From the NCBI RefSeq assembly GCF_000972845.2, contig NW_020853243.1:64699-128698 (forward strand): a stretch of DNA of 64,000 bases. The letters run 5' to 3'. Positions 1-13,700 of the stretch are shown here, in pieces. The position numbers were made by a program, and so were the translations under genes. The first letter of the stretch is position 1; each line of letters starts with the position of its first letter. The notes beneath the pieces were generated by a model. The model saw only the letters and a program-made list of their open reading frames with translations, was not told where the DNA came from and searched no databases. The DNA comes from Larimichthys crocea. Lineage: Eukaryota; Chordata; Actinopteri; Sciaenidae.

Positions 1-77
1 GAGTCTGTGGATGTCCCGTGAGAGGTCTGTCTGTGTTTGTGTCTCTGTCTCTAACATGTCCATGTTGTCTCCTGCAG

Positions 78-208
78 GAATGGGTGACGGCCACAGACAT
101 CAGAGTGACTCTGAACAGACTCAACACGTTTGGAGACGAAGTGTTCAACGACCCGAAGGTGCTCAAGTCGTATTACTACGCCATCTCTGACTTCGCCGTG
201 GGAGGAAG
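78..208 (+). CDS. lamc1: lamc1 exon 3 (end of LN domain)
   Basis: Opens after CTCCTGCAG and closes before GTGAGT. It starts on a codon boundary and ends after two bases of an Arg codon completed by exon 4. It encodes [16 protein letters not shown] to SDFAVGG, the last 43 residues of the polymerisation (LN) domain, nearly identical to human LAMC1. The frame is clean, unlike the exons from 3,554 onward. Confidence 0.95.
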
Positions 209-2303
209 GTGAGTCAGCTGATCCGTGACTCATACTTTATTACTTTATTACTTTATTCCTTCATTCTGCAGCAGCTTTATGAGCTGTAATCAGACCCAGC
301 TCGTCTGCTAACGACACATTTTTTGGTGTTTACATGAGAGTGTGAACGTGTTGGAGCAGCTCAGCCTGAGAGCTGACTGGCTGAGTGTGGTCAGGTGGTT
401 TGGACGTGTCACTGTGTGGTCTGCTTCACTGAGGCCTGCACACAACAAGTGTGAGACAGGCGGCTGCTGCTGCTGCACCACCTCCACCACCTCCACCACC
501 TCCACACTCTGTTTGAAATGTGGAGCACATTTCCATTACACGGCTGCATTCCACACATTCCTGGCCGGCAGGGCTGGATTACAGAGAACTGGAACGGGGC
601 GGACCGACCGCCATGACGGTGGTGAGCTGGAGCACCTGTCAGAGCTGCACCATTCAACCTTTATTTATCCAAGGAGGGCTCTGCTCCGTCAGCTCCACCC
701 AGATTTACCTGAACCTGTTCACCTGTGAGCCGAGCGGCACGACCAGCTCACATGTCTGTACAGAGCAGCTCCATCAGACGGCTTTAAAATGTGAATGAAC
801 ACTCACTTTGCCTGCTCGTCCAATGAGAACTCTCCGTGAAGCCTCCTTCATATATATATTTATGTATGTATATTTATACATGTATATTTATACATGTATA
901 TTTATACATGTATGCAGCTGTACAAACAGTTTAATGTACAGGCTCATTATTCTGCCTGAAAGATGTTTAGAAAAATGAAGACGGCACCAAAACTGTAAAT
1001 ATTCATTAATCTAAGTCATCTGTGTGCTGCAGTCCGGCTTTTTGTAGTTTTTTGTTAGTTATTTTCATCTTTGTAGTTTTTTGTTAGTTTAGTTTTTGTA
1101 GTTTTTTGTTAGTTATTTTAGTTTTTGTAGTTTTTTGTTAGTTCAGTTTTTGTAGTTTTTTTTGCAGCGGTTGTGTTGACAGCCTCTTCAGTGCCTCTGT
1201 TTTTCCACGTCTCTGTGCCAAGAAACACCTGAGACAATAACCAAAGGTGGCTGCACAGCAAGTCTTGTCCTGTTGTGCAGCCCCCCACCCTCTCACCTCC
1301 ACCCTCACAGTGGAAAAACCTCATCAGAACACCACGCCAGGCTCTGATCGACTTCGTGTTTTCTGCCTTTATGATGAGAGATGGGCTTTAAATCATCTCG
1401 CTGTCTGAGGTTAACATTGACGTTGTTGGTGTGTGTAACAGGTGTGTTTCTGTGTCTCAGGTGTAAGTGTAACGGTCACGCCAGTGAGTGTGTGAAGAAC
1501 GGACGAGGACGGCTGGTGTGTAACTGCAAACACAACACGGAGGGCGACGACTGCAACGTCTGCAAACCGTTCTACAACGACCGGCCGTGGATGAGAGCGA
1601 CCGCCGACAACCCCAACGAGTGTCTGCGTGAGTCTGCTTTACTGCACCTGCTGCTGCTTTACTGCACCTGCTGCTGCTTTACTGCACCTGCTGCTGCTTT
1701 ACTGCACCTGCTGCTCATAGACATATATATATATACACACATAGACATATATACATAGACGCCGCATTGACCGCTGAATCGTACGTAAACGGCGCCGCCA
1801 TATTGGATGTGGCAGGTCTGCCCGTAAACTAATAACAGGAAATGGACTGAACTTCATAAAGCGCCTTTCTACAAAGTTCTTTAAGTTAATGTCTCTTATA
1901 CACCCATTCACACACACACTAATATATCTGGGAAACAAACAGGCACCAAAAACAACGTATGTAACTTTTAAAGTGATGATTATAAATGTTTACTCTTTAT
2001 GTAAGCACCAAACCAACGTATGTATTTTTCTAATGCTGAGTGTTTACAGCTACTAATGTGTGTAACACTGTTACTGTGATGATAAATATTGAAATATTTA
2101 TATTTAACATTTAATCTGTGTCTATAATAACCAGATCCTGAAATGTAGATGTGACATGAGGGTTTTCTGAATAAAGAGCCAACACACACACAACCACACA
2201 CACCACACGCACACACCACACACACACACACACAACACTATATATATAATATATGTTTGGGTGTTATATATATATATCTATATATATATATATGTATATC
2301 TTA

Positions 2304-2339
<36 letters not shown>

Positions 2340-4061
2340 TGTATGTATGTATGTATGTATGTATGTATGTATGTATGTCTGTATTATGTCTATGTATGTG
2401 TGTGTGTGTGTAATATATATATCTATATGTGTGTATGTGTTGTGGTATATGTGTGTGTGTGTGTGTGTTTTCTTTGTATGTCTTGTATATTATGTATATG
2501 TCTATATATTGTGTATATATATATATATATATATCTATTATTGTGTGTGTATTGTATGTCTATATATATATATATTATATATATATTCATATATAATATA
2601 TATATCTATATATATATATAATATATATACACACACACACACACACGTCTGCCATATATAATATATATATAAGAATATGTAATGTAAGACTCAACAGCTT
2701 GCAGTAAAGCCGGCAGTAGCCTAGACATATATACGCAGGACACACCACGTCTGCATATATATATATATTATCTATATATATATATATATATCTATATAGA
2801 TATATATATATATATTTATATATATCTTAATATATATATATATATATAGCATATACTAATGCTAGTTTAGGTCTGTGGTGGTCTGTAGTGGTTTGTAGTG
2901 TCTGTAGTAGTTTGTGGTGGTTTGCAGTTGGTCCGTGGTGGTCTGTGGTAACTCATCTTCTCATAATGGAGTCAGCAGCTGAAGAATGAAACTGTAAAAT
3001 GAGACACAGGAAGAGACATATGGACTGACCCGTAAGTCACATGACGTGCTCCCACGGCGTGCAGGGCGGGAAACCGCTGCATTAGTCATGACAGTCTCAG
3101 GGGGATTGGGAAGCTGTTGTTCCTGTTCATCAAGTACAGATGGCATGACGAACTGAGGTCATTTCTCCCACAGTCAGTAATACCGTCCGCAGACACTAAG
3201 ACATGAACAGGTTCGAGGTCCAGCCCACGCATTTCACCTGATCATAACAGGATTACATGTTGCTAACATGTTAAAAACACGTTAGAAACACATTGAAAGC
3301 ATGTTTTCTAACGTGTTTCTAACGTGTTTCTAACGTGTTTCTAACATGTTTAAAAACACGTTAGAAACACATTGAAAGCATGTTTTTTAACGTGTTTCTA
3401 ACGTGTTTCTAACGTGTTTTTAAACATGTGTGTTTCAGCATGTTTTTAGTGTGTTCTAACCGCAGCCTAGAATTACTGAGCTAAGATGGGTTGATGTGGT
3501 AGAACTCTAATGTCAAAGCTTTGTGGTTAACGTGTGGCTGGGTGTGTGCTCAGCCTGTGACTGTAACGGGAAGAGCTCCGAGTGTTACTTCGATAAGGAG
3601 CTGTACCGGGCCACGGGTCACGGAGGTCACTGCAGGAATGTGCGGACAAACACCGGAGGTCCGAACTGTGGAGCGCTGCCTGGAAAACTACTACGAGACC
3701 AGAGCGGCAGCCGCTGCCTGCCCTGCAGCTGCAACACTGTCGGTGGTCCAACGTGGTCACATGACCATCGCAGTATACTCTGATTCTCTGAGGTGTGTGT
3801 GGGAATCATTGGAAGCTCTCTGTCATGTCTGTCAAACACTCAGCGTGTTTCAGTCGGTGCTGGCAGTGAAAACATGTGAAGCCCAGGAGAACGCTGTGGT
3901 TCTGCTGGTTCTACAGAACCGCCGTTCATCTGAAGCAGCTGTTCCAGCTGCTGCGGCTCTGTAACGGTTTGTAATGGAGCCGATGTTTGCACGTGGTTAC
4001 AGATAACATGCTGTGTGTGTGTGTGTGTGTGGTGTGTGTGTGTGTGTGTGGTGTGTGTGTG

Positions 4062-4120
<59 letters not shown>

Positions 4121-5706
4121 TTCCCAGGCTCGGAGTCTCCTCAGTGTGACAACAGAGGAATGTGTGCGGTAAAACCGGGAGTGACCGGAGAGAGTGGCGA
4201 CCGCTGCCAGCCCGGATACCACAGCCTGACGGAGGCCGGCTGCAGGTACACACTGACCGAGATCAGCTGATCGCCGACCTCAGATCAGCTGATCGCCGAC
4301 CTCAGATCAGCTGATCGCCGACCTCAATCAGCTGATCGCTGACTTCCAGCTGCAGGGAAAATCAGTGAAGACGATATCTGCAGATTTGTCCAATTATCAG
4401 AATGATCCTGTTTACCCATGATGCTCTGCATGTGCAGGAAATTAAGTAAATAAACAACAAAACAAAAACATGAAGAAAACGTTTCATTTGTGTTAGTTAA
4501 ACGTTTAAAATGTTTGAAGAGCTCCACATGTGACCACACACGCCCTCTGCTGGAAGACTGTGAGAATACACACCGTCTCACCTCCTGCCTGTCGGTCTCT
4601 CTCCTGTCTGTCTCACCTCCTGTCGCGTCTCTCTCCTGTCGGTCTCACCCCTGTCTGTCTCCTCCCTGTCGGTCTCACCTCCTGTCTGTCTCTCTCCTGC
4701 TCACCCTCCTGTCTGTACTCTCCTCCTGTCTGTCCCACCTCCTGTCTGTCTCTCTCCTGTCCACTCCTGCCTGTCTGTCTCACCTCCTGTCTCACCTCCT
4801 GCCTGTCTTCCCTCACCGCTGTCTGTCTCTCTCCTGTCTGTCTGTCTCACCTCCTGCCTGTCTCCCTCCTGTCTGTCTGTCTCACATCTGTCTCCTACTG
4901 TCTGTCTCTCTCCTGCCTGTCTGTCTCACCTCCTGTCTCACCTCCTGCCTGTCTCTCTTCCTGTCGGTCTCTCTCCTGTCTGTCTCACCTCCTGTCTCTC
5001 TCCTGTCTGTCTCTCGCCTCTGTCTCTCTCTCTGCCTCTCTCCTGCCTGTCTCACCTCCTGTCTGTCCTCTCTCCTGCCTGTCTCACCTCTGTCTGTCTC
5101 ACCTCCTGTCTGTCTGTACTCACCTCCTGCCTGTCTGTCTGCACCTCCGGTCCTCTCTCCTGCCTGCTCCTCTCCTGTTTGTCTGTCTGCTCCCTGTCTC
5201 TCTCTCTCCTGCTGTCCACCTCCTGCCTGTCTGTCTCCCTCCTGTCTCTCTCCTGTCTGTCTCCTCCTGTCTGTCCTCTCTCGGCCTGTCCTCTCTCCTG
5301 CCTGTCTCACCTCCTGTCCTCTCCTGCCTGTCCGTCACCTGTCCTCTCTCCTGTCTCCTCCTGCCTGTCTCACCTCCTGCCTGTCTGTCTCACCTCCGGT
5401 CCTCTTCTCCTGCCTGTCTCTCTCCTGTTTTGTCTTGTCTCACCTCCTGTCTCCTCCGCCTGTCCACCTCCTTCTGTCTGTCTCACCTCCTGCCTGTCTG
5501 TACTCACCTCCTGTCCTCTCTCCTGCCTGTCTCCCTCCTGCTGTCTGTCTCGTGTGAATGTAAACATGAACAGGTCAGGTGACACACTCCCTCTCTCCTC
5601 GTCAGGCGTGTCTTGCCGCCCTCGGGCAGCACTCAGGAGTGGGACGTCAACACGGGACAGTGTCGCTGCAAAAGACCACGTGGAGGGCTTCAGCTGCGAC
5701 AGGTGA

Positions 5707-5765
<59 letters not shown>

Positions 5766-6278
5766 CACATCTCACACACACACCTCACATCACACACACA
5801 CACACACACACCTCACATCACACACACACACCTCACATCACACAAACAAGCAGCTTCATGAGCGGTCAGCAGGTTCCATTAACTCTGCGTGTTCTGTCTG
5901 TGATGTACAGGTGTGACAGGTACAGGTGAATCGCAGGTGCTGAGCGTCAGGCGAGCCCGTTAAAGTTCAACGAGACTTTTTATAAACTAAACTCATAGAA
6001 AATAAACGAAGCCTCAAAATAAAAGACAGTGATGTAAGGCATTAACCCCGTCTCTGGTCTGTCAGGTGTAAACTGGGCCTTCAACCTGGACCGACCAACC
6101 CTCAGGGCTGCTACGCCGTGCTTCTGCTTCCAGCACTCGTCGGTGGGCGACAGCGCCGAAGGCTCACGTCGACGCCATCAGCCGTGCGTCCTTTCAACAG
6201 AGGTAACGCCGCCTGCAGGCCGGACGCAGGGACGCAAAACCCACGACACATGATGTAAACCACAGAGGTCAGTGTTTT

Positions 6279-6333
<55 letters not shown>

Positions 6334-9300
6334 TTGTCAGATGACGAGCAGTGGACCGGTCAGCAGCGTGACGGCTCCAGTGTCCCGGTCCAATGGTCCT
6401 CCAGCGGACAGGAAGTCTCCCTCATCCAGAAGACTACTCCAATGTACTTCATAGCCCCAGGTACCACACACCACAAACACACACACACACACACACAACA
6501 CACACAACACACAGGCGTTTAGCTACCTTGAAGTCCTTGAAAAGTGCTTGATTTTTACCCTTGAAACGCCGCCTGCACCCGGACACATGGTGACATGTTT
6601 TCCCCGTGTCGTGCGTCACAGAGAAGTTTTTGGGGAACCAGATGTTGAGTTACGGTTACAACCTGAGTCTGAGTTTCCGGGTCGACCGGCGGACACCGGC
6701 TGTCGCGGCGGAGGATCTGGTTCTGGAGGGATCCGACCTGAGGGTGGCTTGTCCCCCTCATCGCCCAGGGCAACGCCTACCCAATGAGAACATGCAGACA
6801 TACGTGTCACGGTGAGACCGCAGGGAAACGAGTCGGATTATCTGATCCGGTTGAGGTGGCCCGTTAATCTGGATTCACATGATCAACCTGTTAACCTGGT
6901 TCTGGTTCTGGTCGGTCCATGACAGCACTGATTACCCCTGGAGGCCTCCGGTCAGCCACTCAGACTTCCAGAACTTCTCACAACCTGGACGGCCATCAAG
7001 ATCCGCGGCACCTACAGCGAGAGGAGTACGAACACACACACACACACACACACTCACACACACTCACACACACACACACACACACACACTCTCACACACA
7101 CACTCACACACACACACACACACCTCACACACACACACCTTTTTCTCTGTTTATCATCATTAATGAATCGTCGTCTCCGGTGCCGGTTTATCTTGACGAT
7201 GTTACCTTGGTGACGGGCGAGGCGTGGTCCAGGTGGCCGGCCCGTGGGTGGAGCAGTGCACTGTCCTCAGGGTTACCAGGGTCAGCACTGCGAGCAGTGC
7301 ATGTGGGATATCGCCGTGCCCGCCAAGCTCGGAGCCTTCAGCGCCTGCGAGCCGTGCAACTGTAACGGACACAGCGACGCCTGCAACGCTGACACAGGTG
7401 AGACAGGTGACAGACAGGTACGACAGGTGACACACAGGTACGGCAGGTGACAGACAGGTACGACAGGTGACAGACAGGTGAGACAGGTGACACACAGGTG
7501 ACAGACAGGTGACAGACAGGTACGACAGGTGACACACAGGTACGACAGGTGACACACAGGTATGACAGGTGACAGACAGGTACGACAGGTGACACACAGG
7601 TACGACAGGTGACAGACAGGTGAGACAGGTGACACACAGGTGACAGACAGGTGACGACAGGAAAACAGGTGACAGACAGGTGAGACAGGTGACAGACAGG
7701 TGAACAGTACACCGGTGACACAAAGGTGGACAGACAGGTACAGACAGGTAATGACACAAGGTGAGACAGGTGACGACAGGCAGACAGGTACACACAGTGA
7801 CACACAGGTAGACAGGTGACAGACGGTCAGACAGTGTACAGACAGGTCCAGAACAGTGAACACACAGGTACGACAGGTGACACACAGGTAACAAGTACAA
7901 GGTGACACAGGTGACAGTAAGGTCCAGTACAGGTGACACATCAGACGAGTACACAGGTCCAGACAGGTACAGACAGTGAGACAGTTTATCTGCAGGGTTT
8001 AATGGCTCATTGTGTCGTCTGTCTGTACGTTCAGGAGCGTGCGACTGTCAGGACAACACGGCTGGTTTGGAGCTGTGAGCGGCTGTAAAGACGGTTTCTA
8101 TGGCGACGCCACCCTGGGGACCGTCAGTGCTGTCAGCCCCAGTCTCTTTCCATCCGGAGCGACCTGCCGCCGTCGTCCTGAAGACCAGAGAGGTCGTCTT
8201 CACAACTGTCCCACCGGGAACCACAGGTACACACACCTGAAAAGACGAGGCCGCCTGCCCTCCTGCACCTCTCCGGGTCTTATGTAGGAGTGGAACAGAA
8301 GTCGTGTAAACACCGTCCTAGTGATTGCTCACTGTTCTGCAGGTAACGTGCGAGCTCTGTGATGAACGGTTGTCTTCGGCACCGCTGGTCAGAGCGGCCC
8401 GGTCCGAGCTGCGCGCGCGCCGCAAAGTGCAGCGACAACATCGACCCCAATGCGTTGGCAACTGCAACCTGCGAGACCGGGAGTGCCTGAAAGTGCAAAT
8501 CCCACAAACACCGACGGCTCTTCTGCGACCGCTGCAAAGACGTTTGCTACGGCAACGCCCCTCGCCAACCACCCGCCCGACAAGTGCAAAAACTAAGAGG
8601 AAGTCCTGAGGTTCTGAATATTCGATGAGTTTTTAATTCTGAGACCAATCGTAAAGCAAACTTCCTGACACGTCGCTCTTTTGGCTGTGCTCCGCCCCCA
8701 CGTGATCCTGTCGCCGGCCGGTACCCGTCGCCGTCAGTCCCGCCTGCTCGCAGGTTCCACGGTCAGTGTCAGTGTCCGTCCCCAACGTGGCCGACGCGAC
8801 GCACGCCTGCCAGCCCGGCTTACTTCAACCTGCGAGGCGCAACGGCTGCGAACCGGTCCGTACTGTCCTCTGCATTCACAGTGACATCACAGTGACATCA
8901 ACAGTGGACAATCCAGCAGTGTTAACCTGCACTGCGCTCTCCTCCCACATTGTAACTGTATCCGATTGGCTCCACCAACGGGAGTGTGACATCACGACAG
9001 GAAGTGCGAGTGGTCAAGCCCGGCATCACCGGCCTGCACTGCGAGCTGGCGAGGTCAACTTCTTCGGCTTCAAAGCTCGTCGGGATGCAAACGATAAGAA
9101 CGATGACATCGACGCCGCACCGTGCCGTGGTGTGTGGTGTGTGTGTGTGTGTGTGTGTGGTGTGTGTGTGTTAAACTCTTCTGTTTTGTGTTTGACCTGC
9201 AGCTTGCGACGGCGACCACGGAAGGCTCGCAGTCGGGTCAGTGCAAAGAGGACGGGCGCTGCGAGCCGGCCCGGCTTCGTGCGTCGCTCGGTGCGCAGTG

Positions 9301-10763
9301 ACGAGGAGAATTACTTCTACAAAACCGGCTCGGCGCCGGGCTGCAGCAGTGTCCTTCCTGCTACAGTCTGGTCGAGACAAGGTGAGAAGGGAACCGGAGG
9401 AACCGACCGTGTGTTCAGTCCTAGTGTTCGGAGATGGTGACCGGTTCTTTGGTGTCTCCAGGTGAAACACAGTCGGCAGAAGCTGTCACGACCTGCGACT
9501 CTGATCGAATAAAACAACCTCGGCTCCGGGGAGACCGTTCACCAGTAGAGGCGCTTCGAGACCGGCTTTGAAGGAGGAGCGGGGCGCATCATGGAGCGGC
9601 TGACGAGGCAAGCCAGCAAAGGTAGGTCTCGACTCGGTACCAGTGTGGACCTGGCTGCAGCTCCTAAGTTTAACTAGTGATGCAACGGGACCTCTTGAAC
9701 CTTCCGCTGTAGACCAAGTCGGCTGGAACCGCCTGAACAACACAACAACACGCTGAACCAGCAGTGAAAACCGGCGTCATAGCATCCGCAACACGTGGGA
9801 CGACACCGGCACACAAGCCGACCGCGCCCCAAACGAGTACCGAGACGACGAGAGCCGAATCGACGAGCCAGGCAGAGCTGGTGACAAGCCAGGACGCCAT
9901 CAGCAAAGTGGTGAGTGGTGATGTCGAATGTGGTCACGGTGAACGATCAGTAATTTCCACGTATTAACGGAGCGGATGTCGTCGCAAGGATATATCAAAC
10001 GCTACCGACCGCGCCGCAGACCCAAACAACATGGACGCTGCTGGCTGAGGAGGCTCGAACGGCTTGCCGACAAAGTAAGGCGACCCGAGACAAACTCAGC
10101 CGGTCCGTTAAAATGCAAGTGCCGCCAGTCCAGTGCGGCGTCGAGTGTTCGAACTACTTCGTCACTTCGTGTTTACTGCTTTTCTCAGGCAACAAATTGA
10201 CGCGACCAGATCGAGAAAGAATCGCCAAATACGCCAACGACACGTCGACCAAAAGCGTACAACTGCTGCTGGAGAAGACTGCGGACGAGAGAGCAAGACG
10301 GTCAGGAGACAACGAGCTCAACAAGAAGTACGATCCCCCGCACTTCCTGTGTGGTCCGCCCGCAGCTCCTGTCCGTCCTCGCCGGTAAACGCACGTAAAC
10401 GAACATCTGCTCGCACGCCTCCGATCTATCAGGTACAACGACGCAAGGAGCTCGCCAAGAATCTGGAGAAACAGGCCAACAAGGTTCAGGTCCGAGGGCG
10501 GAAGACGCCGGAGACAAACTCTGAAGAGCGATATATTATAATATATATATATATATATTATATATATATATATATATATATCTATTATAATATATATATA
10601 TATATATATATTGCCGACGTGTGTGGTCTGCGTATATATGTCTAGCTACTGCTGCTTTACTGCAGCTGTGATTCTTACATTACATATTCTTAATATATTA
10701 TATATATGCAACGTGTGTGTGTGTGTGTTGTATATATATATATATATATTATATATAATATAC

Positions 10764-10796
<33 letters not shown>

Positions 10797-13700
10797 CATA
10801 CATACACACACACCTATATATAATATATATTATATATATATACACATATATATACATATACATATATACATATACATACATACAACACACACACACACAC
10901 TATACACAACACATACACACCATATATGATACTATATATCACACACCACAACTTCACATACATAAATAATACATACATAAATACCTACATACATACATAC
11001 CTACATACATACATACATACATACATACAAATATACATATATATATATCTATATATATATATATGATATATAATATATACACACATACATTATATATATA
11101 TATATGTGTGTGGTGTGTGTGTGTGTGTGTGTGTGCGTTGTGTGTGTGTGTGTGTGTGTGTGTGCTCTTTATTCAGAAACCCTCATCTCACATCTACATT
11201 TCAGGATCTGGTTATTATAGACACAGTAAATGTTAAATATAAATATTTCAATATTTATCATACACAGTAACAGTGGTACCACACATTAGTAGTGTAAACA
11301 CTCAGCATTAGAAAAATACATCGTTGGTTTGGTGCTTACATAAGGAGTAAACATTTATTACAATCACTTTAAGTTACATACGTTGTTTTGGTGCTGTTTG
11401 TTTCCCAGTATAATTAGTGTGTGTGTTATGGGTGTATAAGAGACATTAACTTAAAGAACTTTGTAGAAAGGCGCTTTATGAAGTTCAGTCCATTTCCTGT
11501 TATTAGTTTACGCGGGCAGGACCTGCCACATCCAATATGGCGGCGCCGTTTACGTACGATTCACGCTCAATGCGGCGTCTATGTATATATGTCTATGTAT
11601 ATATGTCTATGTATATCGTCTATGTATATATGTCTAGTGTGTATATATATATATATGTCTATCGAGCAAGGGCAGGTGCAGTAAGCAGACTCCCGGCAGA
11701 CACTCGTTGGGGTTGTCGGCGGTCGCTCTCATCCACGGCCGGTCGTTGTAACAACGGTTTGCAGGACGTTGCAGTCGTCGCCCTCCGTGTTGTGTTTTGC
11801 AGTTACACACCAGCCGTCCTCGTCCGTTCTTCACAAACTCACGGGCGTGACCGTTACACTTACACCTGAGACAACAGAAACACACCTGTTACCATACACC
11901 AGACAAAACGTCAATTTAACCTCAGACAGCGAGTGATTTAAAGCCCATCTCTCATCATAAAGGCCGAAAACCACGAAGTCGATCAGAGCCTGGCGTGGTG
12001 TTTGATGAGTTTTTCCACTGTGAGGTGGAGGTGAGAGGGTGGGGGGCTGCACAACCGGACAAGACTTGCTGGCAGCCACCTTTGGTTATTGTCTCAGGTG
12101 TTTCTTGGCACAGAGACGTGGAAAAACAGAGGCAGTTGAAGAGGCTGTCAACACAACCGCTGCAAAAAAAACTACAAAAACTGAACTAACAAAAAACTAC
12201 AAAAACTAAAATAACTAACAAAAAACTACACAGGTGAAAATAACTACAAAAAAAAACTACAAAAACTGAAACTAACAAAAAACTACAAAAACTAAAATAA
12301 CTAACAAAAAACTCACAGGTGAAAAATAAACTAACAAAAAACTACAAAAAAACATAACTAAAAAAAAAATACAAAAACTAAACTAACAAAAAAACTACAA
12401 AAACTAAAATAACTAACAAAAAACTACACAGGTGAAAATAACTAACAAAAAACTACAAAAACTAAACTAACAAAAAACTACAAAAACTAACATAACAAAA
12501 AACTACAAAAAACTAAAATACTAACAAAAAACTACAAAACTAAACTAACAAAAAAACTACAAAGATGAAAATAACTAACAAAAAAACTCAAAAAAGCCGG
12601 ACTGCAGCACCAGTGACTTAGATTAATGAATATTTACAGTTTTGGTGCCGTCTTCATTTTTCTAAACCTCTTTCAGGCAGATAATGAGCCTGTCACCTTA
12701 AACTGTTTGTACAGCTGCATACATGTATAAATAACATGTAAAATATACATACATAAATATATATATGAAGGAGGCTTCACGGAGGTTCTCATTGGACGAG
12801 CAGCACAGTGAGTGTTCATTCACATTTTAAAGCCGTCTGATGGAGCTTGCTCTGTACCGACATGTGAGCTGGTCGTGCCCTCGGCTCACAGGTGAACAGG
12901 TTCAGGTAACTATCTGGGTGGAGCTGACGGAGCAGAGCCCTCTTGGATAAATAAAGGTTGAATTGTGCAGCTCTGACAGGTGCTCCAGCTCACCACCGTC
13001 ATGGCGGTCGGTCCGCCCGTTCCCGTTCTCTGTATCCAGCCCTGCCGGCCAGGAATGTGTGGAATGCAGCCGTGTAATGGAATGTGCTCCACATTTCAAA
13101 CAGAGTGTGGGTGGTGGGGTGGTGGAGGTGGTGCAGCAGCAGCAGCCGCCTGTCTCACACTTGTGTGTGGCAGCCTCGTGAAGCAGACCACACAGTGGAC
13201 AGTCCAAACCACCTGACCCCACTCAGCCAGTCAGCTCTCAGGCTGAGCTGCTCCACACGTTCACACTCTCATGTAAACACAAAAAAAATGTGTCGTTAGC
13301 AGACGAGCTGGGTCTGATTACAGCTCATAAAGCTGCTGCAGAATGAAGGAATAAAGTAATAAAAAGTAATAAAGTATGAGCCACGGATCAGCTGGACTCA
13401 CCTTCCTCCACGGCGAAGTCAGAGAGGCGTAGTAATACGACATTGAGCACCTTCGGGTCGTTGAACACTTCGTCTCCCAACGTGTTGAGTCTGTTCAGAG
13501 TCACTCTGATGTCTGTGGCCGTCACCCATTCCTGCAGGAGACAACATGGACATGTTAGAGACGAGCCAAACCAAACACAGACAGACCTCTCACGGGACAT
13601 CCACAGACCTCTACCATAGAGATGAGAGACATGAAGACATATAAGACATGAGGACTCTGGACATGTAAAGAACATCATGCAACACTCTACCTCTCAAAGC

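Larger units (their letters stand above)
3554..5702 (+). pseudogene. lamc1: corrupted lamc1 exons 5, 6 and 7
   Basis: Exon remnants at 3554-3742 (LE2), 4128-4245 (LE3) and 5606-5702 (LE4 start). Exon 5 begins correctly ([12 protein letters not shown]) but shifts frame at the second Cys pair. Exon 6 has lost the CACK context of its LE3 core through transposed bases near 4,169. Exon 7 shifts frame in its first codons and again in an extra-A run near 5,671. The intron between exons 6 and 7 holds the CT-rich minisatellite described separately. Confidence 0.85.
2849..10531 (+). pseudogene. lamc1: corrupted direct duplicate of lamc1 exons 5-22 (probable false duplication)
   Basis: The block parallels 14,815-21,459 exon by exon and intron by intron, including the same intronic minisatellites in the same order. 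The differences are mostly 1-2 base insertions and deletions, spread equally over exons and introns. Every exon from 5 to 22 is frameshifted, and several splice sites are lost (exon 5 donor GTGAGT to GTGGT, exon 11, 12, 15 and 16 acceptors, exon 14 donor). The block stops inside exon 22 at a (TA)n tract. A decayed paralogue should show mainly substitutions and faster-changing introns, so the pattern fits unpolished long reads assembled as a separate haplotype or contig end. A real tandem duplication with poor base calling is the alternative. Confidence 0.85.
10611..13607 (-). repeat. inverted copy of 1-2,755 (lamc1 exons 3-4 region)
   Basis: Read on the - strand this block repeats 2,755 down to 1: the AT-rich intron 4, exon 4, intron 3 and exon 3, then the intron sequence before exon 3 (start of window near 13,607). 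Differences are small indels and repeat-length changes, notably the A-rich minisatellite at 12,160-12,590. It reads opposite to the gene and lies between exon 4 and exon 5, so if real it would be transcribed as antisense intron. It is probably a fold-back or misjoined contig. Confidence 0.9.

Noticed and set aside
4490..5582. Two overlapping + strand open frames of about 350 codons, rich in Cys, Leu, Ser and Pro
   Set aside because: They lie wholly within the CT-rich intronic minisatellite, appear in more than one frame at once, and have no counterpart at another locus apart from the clean-copy repeat.
2849..10531. A genuine second laminin gamma gene (e.g. lamc2 or lamc3) in tandem
   Set aside because: Intron sequences and repeats match the lamc1 copy almost base for base, so it is the same gene sequence, not a diverged paralogue; reading frames are destroyed.
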